Shown: positions 1 to 8,400, counted from the first letter of the stretch. The stretch is DNA of 14,146 nt from Candidatus Bathyarchaeota archaeon (GCA_021158305.1 JAGGUU010000067.1:1-14146), one strand, 5' to 3'. Translations and numbers: made by a program. Notes: generated from the letters alone by a model not told the origin.

Positions 1-502
1 AGTGCACATCGTAATCTAGTATTAGTACTCGCTTTATCTTTCGTCTCCTACGAAGATCATTAATTAGGATGGCGATATCGTTGAAGAGACAGAAGCCTCC
101 TCCATAGTCTATTCCAGCATGATGAAAGCCTCCTCCCAATGCTACTCCTCTATCAGCTTCTCCATTGATGATTCTTCTACCAGCTTCGAGAACGCCTCCT
201 ATGATGAACAATGCGCCTTCGAGGATTCTTTTTGAAACAGGCGTGTCTACATCGTATCTTCTGCCAGCCTCAGCCAGCTCAAAGATATAGTCCACATAGC
301 TCTTTGAATGTGCCTTCAAGAGATCCTCTATTGTAGCGGGCTTTGGCTTTATGAAGGAGACTTCTGGCATACGGGATAATCCTTTCTCGTCAAAGAATTT
401 TTTCGCTTTAACGAATCTGTCTCCTCTGAAGGGATGATTCACGCCTAAATCGTATTGCTTGAATTTCTCGTGATATGTTATTAAAATGAAGATCCTCTTC
501 CT
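1..502 (-). CDS. Histone deacetylase family / acetoin-utilisation-like zinc amidohydrolase, partial (C-terminus beyond window)
   Basis: Reading the minus strand from about 502 down to 1 gives an open frame with the hallmarks of the class II HDAC/AcuC/acetylpolyamine amidohydrolase fold. An early YHEKFKQYDLGVNHPFRGDRF-like stretch matches the family's 'YH...Y..G..HP.RP.R' N-terminus. A GGGFHHAG motif carries the catalytic His pair, GGGFCLFND follows, and the frame reaches LDYDVH, whose Asp and His are zinc ligands, just as the window ends. The family hydrolyses N-acetyl groups from lysine, polyamines or small metabolites in the cytoplasm; the substrate here cannot be told. The 3' part lies outside the window. 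The start is abnormal: the frame opens after a TAG at 518-520 but has no ATG/GTG/TTG before the conserved N-terminus. An ATG at 504-506 is one base out of phase, and removing one C of 503-504 would give M-R-K-R-I-F. This is either a sequencing indel, a non-standard start or a genuine frameshift. Family assignment is firm; intactness is not. Confidence 0.82.
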
Positions 503-590
503 CCATGCGTTGGATTTCTATCCATTTAGAGCTGAAATCAGCCAATATAACGGTTTTGTTCCGCCTCAATAAGTTCCCTTTAGAGGCATT

Positions 591-970
591 TCATAGTTTC
601 ATCGAGTAATATAAGGATCTACGGAGCTCTTTGAATTCCTCTTTTCAGAGTCTCTTGGCGGGAATATCGTTCTCTAATGTCCAAACGTAAGCGTATTCCA
701 CGTCTTCCTCCTTAAATGTTTCAAGAGCCTTCCTTGATAACTTCTAGCTATTCCTCTGCGCTGATATCGCGAAGCAACGGCGTTATTGCCGACTTCTCCC
801 ATCTTCCTTTCTCGATCCAGATGGTGGGCCACGTATCTAACGATTTTATCATCAAGCTCAGCTATATATGAGGTTGGGAAAATGAGTCGCAGAACTTCTT
901 GAGCTCCCTCTTTTCCATTCGTACCAAGACTTAGCCTCATACCCTTTCTCAAGCAAATGGTGGATTGCAA
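591..970 (-). pseudogene. Decayed GNAT-family N-acetyltransferase
   Basis: Minus-strand remnants in two frames assemble into a GNAT acetyltransferase. Frame one (970 down to about 705) gives an AELDDKIVRYVAHHLD strand-turn-strand, then GEVGNNAVASRYQRRGIARS, which carries the acetyl-CoA-binding motif A (Q/R-x-x-G-x-A). Near 703-711 homology switches by one base to EEDVEYAYVWTLENDIPAKRL. A TGA at 645-647 then interrupts where such proteins usually read 'RLYEK.GF', and the same frame continues as FKELRRSLYYSMKL to a stop at 591-593. The section between 'EVLRLI' and 'YIAELDD' is also shorter than usual for GNATs, suggesting an internal deletion of perhaps 20-30 codons. At least three lesions make function unlikely. 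An intact relative would transfer acetyl from acetyl-CoA to an amine. It lies directly upstream of the HDAC-family gene on the same strand, so an acetylase/deacetylase pair may once have existed here (inference). Confidence 0.75.
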
Positions 971-1090
971 TCAACTACTAACACGATGCCTGAAAGACTT
1001 GTGTTACAAATCAGCCCCCTCTGGAAAGGGATAAAAGGTTTATTGGCAAATCTGGGAAAGCTGATCTGATGAATACGCGTTGCATCAAGT

Positions 1091-1237
1091 TTATCTAAGG
1101 CTTTTGTCTTTCATCCTTAAAGGTTTAAAATCTTCACATGCTGGATCATCTAAGTATCGGAATATTCCCTTTAATCTACACCTTACCAGCGTGGGCGATG
1201 GATCTTCGGCGTAGATGCACTCTCCACATGTTGGCAT
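1091..1237 (-). CDS. Small four-cysteine protein (48 aa), putative zinc or metal-binding
   Basis: The ATG at 1235-1237 opens a 48-codon frame ending in TAA at 1091-1093. The product begins MPTCGECIYAEDPSPTLVRC and contains four Cys: C4-x2-C7, C20 and C34, the last in DPACEDFKPL. The pattern CxxCxxA/F ... (R/G)C...G ... ACxxFxP is one I associate with very small archaeal and bacterial metal-binding proteins, but I cannot name a characterised family. The even spacing of Cys and the acidic-aromatic 'ACEDFKP' tail argue against chance. The tail after KPL is basic and looks disordered. No Shine-Dalgarno is evident, and upstream is AT-rich (1255-1316), so a leaderless or short-leader transcript is possible. 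It is divergent from the membrane protein gene at 1342. Function unknown; metal binding is inferred from Cys spacing only. Confidence 0.6.
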   Translation of the reverse strand: MPTCGECIYAEDPSPTLVRCRLKGIFRYLDDPACEDFKPLRMKDKSLR

Positions 1238-1341
1238 AAGAATAAAAGCGGATATGATGTATGTAACTTTTTCCTTTATGAGAAGATCCAGAAGCCTTTT
1301 AACCTAAATTTTTTATGCATATTTCTCGTACCAAATGGGAG

Positions 1342-1503
1342 ATGAAAATGGTCAAGATAGATGATGTGGTTATCCTAGTTTTGATAATCGCCATAATTGC
1401 TCTATCCTTAGGATTAACTTATGAAACACAATACGATAACATCATCGGCATAATCGCTTCAGCACTGGCCGTAGGGCTCATTCTAGGGAGAAAGAGAAGA
1501 TAA
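1342..1503 (+). CDS. Small two-helix membrane protein, hypothetical
   Basis: The product starting at ATG 1342 (MKMVKIDDVV...) is 53 residues. It has a short charged N-terminus, a hydrophobic helix (VVILVLIIAIIALSLGL), a polar loop with TYETQYDN, a second hydrophobic segment (IIGIIASALAVGLILG) and a basic GRKRR tail, which by the positive-inside rule points to both termini in the cytoplasm. The frame is open from an ATG at 1315, but that ATG overlaps an AT-rich box (AATTTTTTATG, about 1306-1316) that looks like the TATA element. A GGGAG at 1337-1341 fits ATG 1348 (6-nt spacer) better than 1315; 1342 and 1348 are both plausible starts. No family recognised. It has its own promoter and converges on the TIP49 gene, 58 nt away. 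Confidence 0.6.
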   Translation: MKMVKIDDVVILVLIIAIIALSLGLTYETQYDNIIGIIASALAVGLILGRKRR

Positions 1504-1561
1504 TGCTAAATCAGATGCTACCTGGAGCAATTAAACAAATAAAATTGGGAGTTCATCGTTC

Positions 1562-2938
1562 TTAGTGATATAGAAGTTTATCCTCGTATCTCTTCAGGTG
1601 CTCCGTTGCTTCTTGAACATCCATGAAGAGGGAATCAACGCGATTAACGTCCTCGAGCGTTACGGATTCATGTTTTTGAACCTTAGCATTCTGAGCTGCA
1701 AGGCTGAGGAGCTGCACAGCATATCTCAGCGAGGTCTTCGATCCGATCTCTGTGAGCTTCTCCAAGGCATCTTCGTTGATCGTAACCTTCTCCTCTCTAG
1801 CTCTGATCCTCAGAATCTCCCTTATGCTATCTGCATCATACTCATGTGTGGCTATGATGACAGCTCTATCTATGAGGTCTAGCGGGAATCCCATAGGAGC
1901 TTTCACATCCGTTCCACGAATAGTTGTGATTCCCCTGTTCGTGGCAAGGATTATTATTGGCACTAGCTCGCTTTCTAACGCTCTGCCAAGAAAGCTGAAA
2001 GCTTCAAGATCTAGAAGGTGACTGTCATCGATGAAGAGGACGCCGGGATGAATGAAAGCTTTTCCTTCGTCTACGAGCTTCTTGACAGAGTCGTCCACCG
2101 CTGCTCTTACCTCTGGGTCAATCTCTTTCGTCTCTGGTCCCCCAAGCAGAAAGGAGAATAGACTTCCACCCATGCGACGCTGAGCGTGGATCTCATCCAT
2201 ATCATGCAGTGTCAGCGTGTAAACGAACTCCTTCTCCTTTAGCACGTCACCGTCTGGACGGGGCACCTTTTGACGCGTGTCTACATCATAGGTTTTGCCC
2301 TTAGCGCTCTCGATGCTTAATCCTAGATTAACGACTCTCCCGGTCTCAGCGTCGATCTGTATCACGCTTCCCTCAGTAATTCCAAGCTGTATTATCTGCT
2401 GCGCGATTGAGGCCCCAGCCTCAATAGTCTTCTCCTGCTTCTTCGTCCTTAAAGTTAAACGTACGCTTTCCGGTACTTTCTGATAAGGGTTGTAGGGGTG
2501 CGGAGCAGTGCGAATATCGATGCCTGTCACCTCGCCCTCATAGACCTTTCTCATCTCATGTATCTCTACGCCGATGCATTTTCTTATAGCCTCGATTAGA
2601 ACCTCAGTCTTCTTCTTTTCAGTACTGTAAATCTCGCTTCCGCTCATCTGAATGAAGGGAACATTTTGGCCTAGCTCACGTGAAATAGCGACTGCTATAG
2701 CTGTTTTTCCGGTTCCAGGAGGCCCAGCTAATATGACGACTCTTCCGCTCATCTTTCCCTCCTTTATCATCTGCACTACAAGTCCCGCTGCTTCACGAGC
2801 CTTTTCTTGACCTACCATTCCATCCTTAACTTTGACAGCCCTCATATTCTCGTCTAAGCCGAGTCCCTTAATGTGGGTGTGGGCTCCTATTCTTTCGAAC
2901 CGCGTGATATGTGTTGGAACTTCCCGAATATCCGCCAT
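1562..2938 (-). CDS. TIP49/RuvB-like AAA+ ATPase (archaeal RuvBL homologue)
   Basis: At 458 aa this is the normal length for RuvBL1/RuvBL2-type ATPases. In order: an N-terminal segment with RIGAHTHIKGLGL typical of TIP49; Walker A GPPGTGKT (72-79); a long insertion domain (about 120-290, an OB-fold in relatives) including an RTKKQEKTIEAG-like region; Walker B LFIDDSHLLD (D304, D305); sensor 1 ILATNRG (N334); a likely arginine finger in PLDLIDRAVII; and sensor 2 in TSLRYAVQLLS (about R406). Relatives form hexamers or double hexamers and in eukaryotes serve chromatin remodelling, snoRNP and PIKK assembly; archaeal roles are poorly known. The usual Walker B is DEVH/DExH; here it reads DDSH, replacing the catalytic Glu by Asp. 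A GGGGAGGAGG sequence just upstream of ATG 2938 supports the start. A 102-residue coiled-coil gene lies 95 nt upstream on the same strand, so co-transcription is likely. Confidence 0.95.
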   Translation of the reverse strand: MADIREVPTHITRFERIGAHTHIKGLGLDENMRAVKVKDGMVGQEKAREAAGLVVQMIKEGKMSGRVVILAGPPGTGKTAIAVAISRELGQNVPFIQMSGSEIYSTEKKKTEVLIEAIRKCIGVEIHEMRKVYEGEVTGIDIRTAPHPYNPYQKVPESVRLTLRTKKQEKTIEAGASIAQQIIQLGITEGSVIQIDAETGRVVNLGLSIESAKGKTYDVDTRQKVPRPDGDVLKEKEFVYTLTLHDMDEIHAQRRMGGSLFSFLLGGPETKEIDPEVRAAVDDSVKKLVDEGKAFIHPGVLFIDDSHLLDLEAFSFLGRALESELVPIIILATNRGITTIRGTDVKAPMGFPLDLIDRAVIIATHEYDADSIREILRIRAREEKVTINEDALEKLTEIGSKTSLRYAVQLLSLAAQNAKVQKHESVTLEDVNRVDSLFMDVQEATEHLKRYEDKLLYH

Positions 2939-3033
2939 GATGCCTCCTCCCCTGCTTACTAATAAGATTCAAAGAAGCGAGAAAATTAAGAATTACTGAT
3001 GTAGGAGGATTTGATTATTCCTTATTGGAAGGG

Positions 3034-3342
3034 TTATTCTTCCTTTTTTAGGGATTCGATTATTTTTATGATATCTTCCGTCTTCCGTCCCAATCTTAAC
3101 CTAATATACGTTAAGGTATCTCGCTCAGAGGATGCACGCTCTTCTCTCTTCTCTTCTACGATTGCCTCCTTTATTGGAGCTTCACGCGTTACGGCGAGTC
3201 TCTCAACAATCTCTCCAAGGCTTTGAGAGACCTCTCTCAGTTTTTCAACTATTGTGTTAAGGTTCTTTTCGTGTTCCATCAATGTGCTTATTAGGAGGTC
3301 TAAATAACTTGTTCTTCCCTTCTCCTCCGAGCTCATCTGCAT
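3034..3342 (-). CDS. Small coiled-coil protein upstream of TIP49, unknown function
   Basis: This 102-residue, highly charged protein has no recognised family. Residues about 10-50 (SYLDLLISTLMEHEKNLNTI and the following VEKLREVSQSLGEIVERL) show heptad-like Leu/Ile/Val spacing suggestive of an amphipathic helix or coiled coil. A Glu/Lys/Arg-rich linker follows (about 57-75), then a second helix-like segment (TYIRLRLGRKTEDIIKIIES). There is no signal peptide, membrane segment or Cys. ATG 3342 follows GGAAGAAGG closely; a second in-frame ATG at 3336 (MSSEEKG) is equally well placed. A TATA-like AGTTTAAATAGG at 3385-3396 on the same strand is about 45 nt upstream. The gene precedes TIP49 by 95 nt in the same direction with no obvious terminator between, so the two may be co-expressed. 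A partner or adaptor role for the ATPase is speculation. Confidence 0.7.
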   Translation of the reverse strand: MQMSSEEKGRTSYLDLLISTLMEHEKNLNTIVEKLREVSQSLGEIVERLAVTREAPIKEAIVEEKREERASSERDTLTYIRLRLGRKTEDIIKIIESLKKEE

Positions 3343-3384
3343 CCTTCTTCCTTTTTAGACCTGAATAATCTTTATCGAACCTCC

Positions 3385-3396
3385 CCTATTTAAACT
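3385..3396 (-). promoter_or_regulatory. TATA-like box for the coiled-coil/TIP49 unit
   Basis: On the minus strand this reads AGTTTAAATAGG, a good archaeal box A core (TTTAAATA), about 45 nt before the start codon at 3342. No BRE was scored. Assigned by sequence resemblance and position only. Confidence 0.45.
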
Positions 3397-3545
3397 ATTT
3401 ATGAATTCTTGAGCTTGATGTTGAATTATGCCCTATATTGCATAAGTAACGTACTTATCAGCAGTTTTCACTCTTCATAGATATCAAGAAACCATATCAT
3501 TATTCTGTTATGATCAACTATACTATAGTTAGGTGAAAAACGACC

Positions 3546-4148
3546 ATGACTAAACAGCCAGAGATGATACTGTCTAGAAGATTCTATGAGAGGGATCCTG
3601 AGGTTGTTGCTAGGAACCTTTTAGGCAGGATCCTGATAAGAAAGATTAGAGACAAAAGACTAAGCGGGATGATCGTTGAGACAGAAGCATATTATGGTCC
3701 TGGAGATCCGGCTTCCCGCGCCTCGGACGGCATGAAGAACTTTAATAGGCTTATGTGGCTTAAGCCCGGTATAGCCTTCATCTACAACGTCCATAAGTAC
3801 TGGATGTTTAATATTGTCGCTCATGAACCCGGAGAAGTGGGGGCGGTTCTAGTGAGAGCAGTGGAGCCGCTTGAAGGAATTGATATTATGAAGAGAAACA
3901 GGGGTATCGAAGATGAAAGGATAATAATTGATCTGACAAATGGTCCTGGAAAGTTCACAGTTGCGTTTGAGATCAATAAGAGACTAAACGGCGTTGATGT
4001 CACATCTTGGAAAAGCCCGATTTACATCCTGGACAGCCACGTACAGATTAGGATTTCAAGCTCAAAGAGAATAGGTGTGAGAGCTGATTTAGAGAAGAAT
4101 TTACGTTTCTACATTCAGGGAAATAGATTCGTCTCAAAAACCAGTTGA
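3546..4148 (+). CDS. 3-methyladenine DNA glycosylase, AAG/MPG family
   Basis: A 200-aa single-domain enzyme that excises alkylated or deaminated purines (3-methyladenine, hypoxanthine and similar) to start base excision repair. Family motifs are clear: an N-terminal 'YERDPEVVARNLLGR' (relatives: ...VA..LLG..L), the catalytic block IVETEAYYGPGDPASRA with general-base E47 and intercalating-region Y49, KPGIAFIYNVHKYWMFNIVA (equivalent to the substrate pocket, N89 conserved), VLVRAVEPLEG with R104, and LTNGPGKF. The position matching human His136 is Arg58 (PASRA). I believe this SRA variant occurs in archaeal members, but cannot check. ATG 3546 is preceded by AGGTGA at 3531-3536 with a 9-nt spacer. 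A TATA-like stretch lies at about 3516-3528. Its stop is 2 nt from the stop of the convergent GT2 gene, so the transcripts must terminate inside each other's 3' ends. Confidence 0.93.
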   Translation: MTKQPEMILSRRFYERDPEVVARNLLGRILIRKIRDKRLSGMIVETEAYYGPGDPASRASDGMKNFNRLMWLKPGIAFIYNVHKYWMFNIVAHEPGEVGAVLVRAVEPLEGIDIMKRNRGIEDERIIIDLTNGPGKFTVAFEINKRLNGVDVTSWKSPIYILDSHVQIRISSSKRIGVRADLEKNLRFYIQGNRFVSKTS

Positions 4149-4150
4149 AA

Positions 4151-5263
4151 CTAAACTTTCCAGTCTAGATCCACGTTCTTCATGCCAGTATATACTTTGA
4201 CTATGCTAGCGATTATTATGAGAAGCCAGAGTGGCGAATAGACCGTGTAAAAGATGATGAACTCGGCGGGATTGAATACAAAGCCGATCTTCCTCGCAAT
4301 TATGTAGAAGAACGCCGAGTAGGCTCCTAAGCTTCCAATCATGAAGAACAAGTTCTTCATGAAAGCAATCGATGTGGACGTGAACGCCGTAGGCGGAAGG
4401 AGCAGACTTGTTTGGGTCGATAGAATGAGTATGAAGATATACAATCCTTTGATATATAGATCATCAGGGACAAAGACAGTAAATAGGAAGAATGGGAGAG
4501 AGGGAAATATCATTAGGAGGGAGGGTAAGAGAACTCCAGGATACTCCTTAACTATCCTAATTATGTCATGAAGATACTCCTTAAGCCATAGAGCACTCCC
4601 GATACCCCAGCGTTTTCTCTGTTCAAACCATTTCCTCCAAGAAGATGGAGCCTTTGTGCTTATACTCACATCTTTCAGGAACTTATATCTTAAACCTTTC
4701 ATGAATGCCCGTGTGGCAAAGTCCACATCCTCAAGGATTACGTGTCTAAAACCACCTAGCTTATCGAATGCTTCTCTCCTTATGGCAAATGCCGCTCCAT
4801 TTAGACCCAAACATCTTTTGAGCTTATGCGAGAAAAAGAGACTTGTCAAATTGAAGCTTAAGTAGTCGTAGCTGACGATTCTCGCGACGAAGGAGTCACG
4901 TATGATCTTCTTTTTCATCTCAACTATGTCCGCATCCTTGATCTCTTCTGCGATTCTTTGAAGAAAACTCTTCGACTTCTCATCTATTCTGCAATCAGAA
5001 TCAATGAATAAGAGAATCTCACCGTGAGATTTAGCTGCGAGCTCATTGAGAACACTCGCTTTTCCTCTCCTCTCCCCATTACAGATGAAGTATACGCGAT
5101 CGGAGAACTCCTTAACTATGCTGAGGCTCCTCTCTGTAGGTTCATCTATAACTACGAAGATCTCCTTCTTCTTGTATGGATCGTTTAGAAGTCGTTCTAG
5201 TAAAGGCCTAAGGAGATCAGATTCTCTATATACTGGTATGAATATACTAAAGGTAAGTAGCAT
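4151..5263 (-). CDS. Membrane-anchored family 2 glycosyltransferase
   Basis: 370 aa with a GT-A catalytic domain (1-230) and about four C-terminal membrane helices (roughly 240-360). The domain starts SIFIPVYRESDLLRP. Nucleotide-sugar and metal residues are visible: D40 in VVIDEP, the DxD motif DSD at 88-90, the acceptor/catalytic ED pair E178-D179 in VILEDVDF, and the processive-type QxxRW motif as Q215-R-K-R218-W219. This D, DxD, ED, Q/RxxRW set groups it with cellulose/hyaluronan-synthase-like and dolichyl-phosphate-linked GT2 enzymes that polymerise or add sugars at the cytoplasmic membrane face. The donor sugar cannot be read from sequence. It lacks an SD; a TATA-like inverted repeat centred 31 nt upstream fits a leaderless mRNA. 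It is divergent from the GH38 mannosidase, so a link to mannose-containing glycans is plausible but unproven. Confidence 0.9.
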   Translation of the reverse strand: MLLTFSIFIPVYRESDLLRPLLERLLNDPYKKKEIFVVIDEPTERSLSIVKEFSDRVYFICNGERRGKASVLNELAAKSHGEILLFIDSDCRIDEKSKSFLQRIAEEIKDADIVEMKKKIIRDSFVARIVSYDYLSFNLTSLFFSHKLKRCLGLNGAAFAIRREAFDKLGGFRHVILEDVDFATRAFMKGLRYKFLKDVSISTKAPSSWRKWFEQRKRWGIGSALWLKEYLHDIIRIVKEYPGVLLPSLLMIFPSLPFFLFTVFVPDDLYIKGLYIFILILSTQTSLLLPPTAFTSTSIAFMKNLFFMIGSLGAYSAFFYIIARKIGFVFNPAEFIIFYTVYSPLWLLIIIASIVKVYTGMKNVDLDWKV

Positions 5264-5285
5264 TGCATTTAATTAATCTCGATGT

Positions 5286-5302
5286 ATACTTTATAAAAGT
5301 AT
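5286..5302. promoter_or_regulatory. Palindromic TATA box between GT2 and mannosidase genes
   Basis: A perfect 7-bp inverted repeat, ATACTTT-ATA-AAAGTAT, centred at 5294. Its core reads as a TATA box on both strands. The centre is 31 nt from the GT2 ATG (5263), the distance expected for a leaderless archaeal transcript. Toward the mannosidase the centre is 83 nt from GTG 5377 and 134 nt from GTG 5428, so it could act bidirectionally with a leader. An operator overlapping the TATA box is an alternative. Confidence 0.45.
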
Positions 5303-5415
5303 TCAGAATTTTAGAAAATTGGGAAGACTTGAGCATCTATTGTTGCCGTTAGAGAATGACTATCACAAAAACTTAAGTGAAGGATGCCCATTCTAAAATT
5401 GATATCTCTCATGAA

Positions 5416-5420
5416 GGTGA
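5416..5420 (+). promoter_or_regulatory. Shine-Dalgarno deciding the mannosidase start
   Basis: GGTGA sits 7 nt before an in-frame GTG at 5428-5430, an ideal archaeal SD distance. The longer frame's GTG at 5377 and the later ATG at 5443 lack a comparable SD. This is why 5428 was preferred. Confidence 0.5.
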
Positions 5421-5427
5421 AGAATTC

Positions 5428-8400
5428 GTGACTATCCGGGATATGAACACTTCTTCGTCGCTGATAAGAAGACTTCAGGATAAGCTTCAAGAATTAAAGA
5501 AGTATCGAAAAATGTTTCCTTGGCGCTTCTTTCAAGGAGAGCCGCCAAGAGCCTTTGAGGCAGAATTTAATGATTCATCATGGAAAGAGACCAGTTTACC
5601 GATGACACTTGATGTTAGGAAAAGCGGCGGATGGCTGAGATGTAGGATAAAAGTTCCAGTGGAGATTAATGGAATCAGCACCGTGGGATCCCAAGTAAAG
5701 TTCTTTTCTTCTCCAATCCTAGGAAAGACGGAGATCTTCGTCAATTCAAGAAGGGTTCTCTCCGCTGATTACTGGGCTGAGCTTAGGGGGCCGAAGATCA
5801 TTCTGACTACAAACGCACAGCCCAATGAGGAATATGTGATTGCTGTTCATGTCCATAAGAAATATGAGCCAGTGGAGATTCCAGCGTTTGAGGTTAGGTT
5901 TGGGAAAGTTGAAGACGTGATCTTTGAGATTGAATCGTTTATACAAGAGCTTAGACTAGTAAAGATGCTTGACCCAGAGAAATTTAATCGTGTATCTCGG
6001 GATTTTAACTGGGAGGTGATCAACGGGGAAATCTCGCTCTTAATGAGGGAGATAAATAGGGCGAGAGCTCAGATGAGCGAGCTCAGCGGGAAGATTAAAC
6101 AATTCAAGGTTCATCTTGTGGCTCACGCTCATATAGATATGAACTGGCTCTGGCCATGGGAAGATACAATTAGGACCGTAGGTGACACATTTAATACGAT
6201 GCTTAGATTTATGAGGGATTATCCGAGATTCTGCTTCTCTCAGAGCCAAGTAGCAACATACAAGATTGCTGAAGAGAACTTTCCATGCATATTTAAGTCC
6301 ATAAGGGAGTACGCAGAGAGCGGTAGATGGGACATAACAGCTTCAATGTGGGTTGAGTCTGACTTGAACATGGCTGGAACCGAGGCTCTAGTTAGACAAT
6401 TCCTTGAGGCGAAGGAGTATATATGGGAGAAATTTCGTTTTGAACCTAGAGTATGCTGGGAACCCGACACCTTCGGACATGTATGGACTCTCCCTCAGAT
6501 TCTCAGAAAATCCGGTTGCAAATACTACTATTTTATGAGGTGTGGTAAAGGAGATAGGATTTTCTGGTGGGAGGCTCCGGACGGTTCAAGGGTTCTAGCT
6601 TACACGAGTATATACAACAATTTTGTGACACCAAAGAATATAGTGGATTTGGTGATTGAACTCTATGAGAAGTACGGCTTAAAGACGAGCATGTTCGTTT
6701 ATGGAGTTGGCGATCATGGAGGAGGAGCGACAATAGAAGATATTGAAGCTGCCCTAAAAATGCAGCGTAATAGGCTATTGCCAGATATATTCTTCAGCAC
6801 GACGCATAGATTCTTTGATGAAGCTTCGGAGGAGCTTAATGATAAGAAGATACCGGTCATTAATGATGAACTTCAGTTTATCTTTGACGGATGCTATACA
6901 ACCCACGGTGATATTAAAAGATACAACCGCGTCTGCGAGCGGCTTTTAGTAGACGCTGAGAAATTCTCTGTTTTCTCCGGAAAGTATCCGCATACTCGCT
7001 TAAAGAAGGCGTGGCGTAACATGCTGTTTAACCAGTTTCACGACATACTGGATGGAAGCGGAGCGTCTGAGGCCTATACTTATCCTAGAAGACTAGCCGA
7101 AGAAGCCATGCATATAGCGCGGGAGATTTTATACTCGTCTATTCAAGAAATAGCTAAACAGATAAGATTTTCAAGATCTGAAACAGCTGTGGTGGTTTTT
7201 AATCCTTTGTCATGGAGACGGATTGATGTTGTGGAGGTGAAAGTTCCGAAAGAAAAGATTCCGCGGAGACCCGTATTGGTCTCCTCTGACGGTCGGGAGA
7301 AGGCTGAAGCTCAATTTGACGGAGAGAAGCTCATTTTTATTGCTAAGGTTCCCTCAATGGGTTACAAGACATATTATTTGGTTGAGGAAGAGGAGGAACG
7401 CGGGGAAGATTCGATTAAATACGGCGATTATATGATAGAGAATGAGTTCTTCAGGCTTGAGCTGGATCATGAATCTGGTGCAATAGCATCTCTGCTGGAT
7501 AAGATTGAAAACAGGTTTGTCTTTAAGAAGCATAGATTCTCATGCACCAAGCCTGTTCTCAGCAACCTCCTTCAAGTGTTGTATGAGATGCCTCATCGTG
7601 CATCCGCATGGATTATAGGTGAGATAAGCCGCGTGGATAATCTTGTGAAAGGAGCATCCGTGAAGCTCGTCAAGAAGGACCCGGTGAAGGCGACTTTGAT
7701 GGTGGAACATAAGATTAGGAGCTCAAGGGTCACACAGTATATATCGCTCTATAGAGAAATTCCAAGAATAGACTTCGATACAGTTATAGATTGGAGGGAG
7801 GTATCGGATGGAAGCGAGGATGCTCCAATGCTTAAAGCCTCGTTTACGCCGATACTTGGAGACTCGAAGGTGACGTATGAGATTCCATTTGGCCATATTG
7901 AAAGAGTTGCAGATGGCACCGAGGTTCCGGCTCTCAGATGGGTTGATATATCAGACGGGGAATACGGCGTCAGCCTCTTAAATGATTGTAAACATGGCTT
8001 CGACGCGAAGGGAAATACTATAAGAATCACACTTATTAGGACAAGTTACAGCCCGGATCCCCGCCCCGACTTTGGAATACACAATGTGAAGTACTCACTC
8101 TACCCGCATAGAGGCGACTGGAGGAAGGCATTGACTTTCCGCAGAGGATATGAGATTAATCATCCTTTAGAGGCAGTGGTCATAGCGGATCCATCAGCCA
8201 CCGACGGCTTTAGGCCAGAGGAATGTAGCTTTCTGGAGATTACTCCTGCGAATGTCGTCGTTTCCGGCATTAAGACAGCTGAGGACTCCAGAGGATTCAT
8301 CATCAGAATCTATGATGCGACAGGAGAGGGGGCTAAAGCTGAGTTGATGGGCAAATTTAAGATCAGAAGAGCTTACGAGACAGATCTGCTTGAGAGAGAG

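Noticed and set aside
674..970. 98-codon open frame taken as an intact gene
   Set aside because: Its last part loses GNAT similarity, which resumes in another frame down to 591, so it is a fragment of a pseudogene.
1598..1882. Plus-strand open frames across the TIP49 gene
   Set aside because: They are antisense to an unmistakable AAA+ gene and carry no motif or ribosome site.
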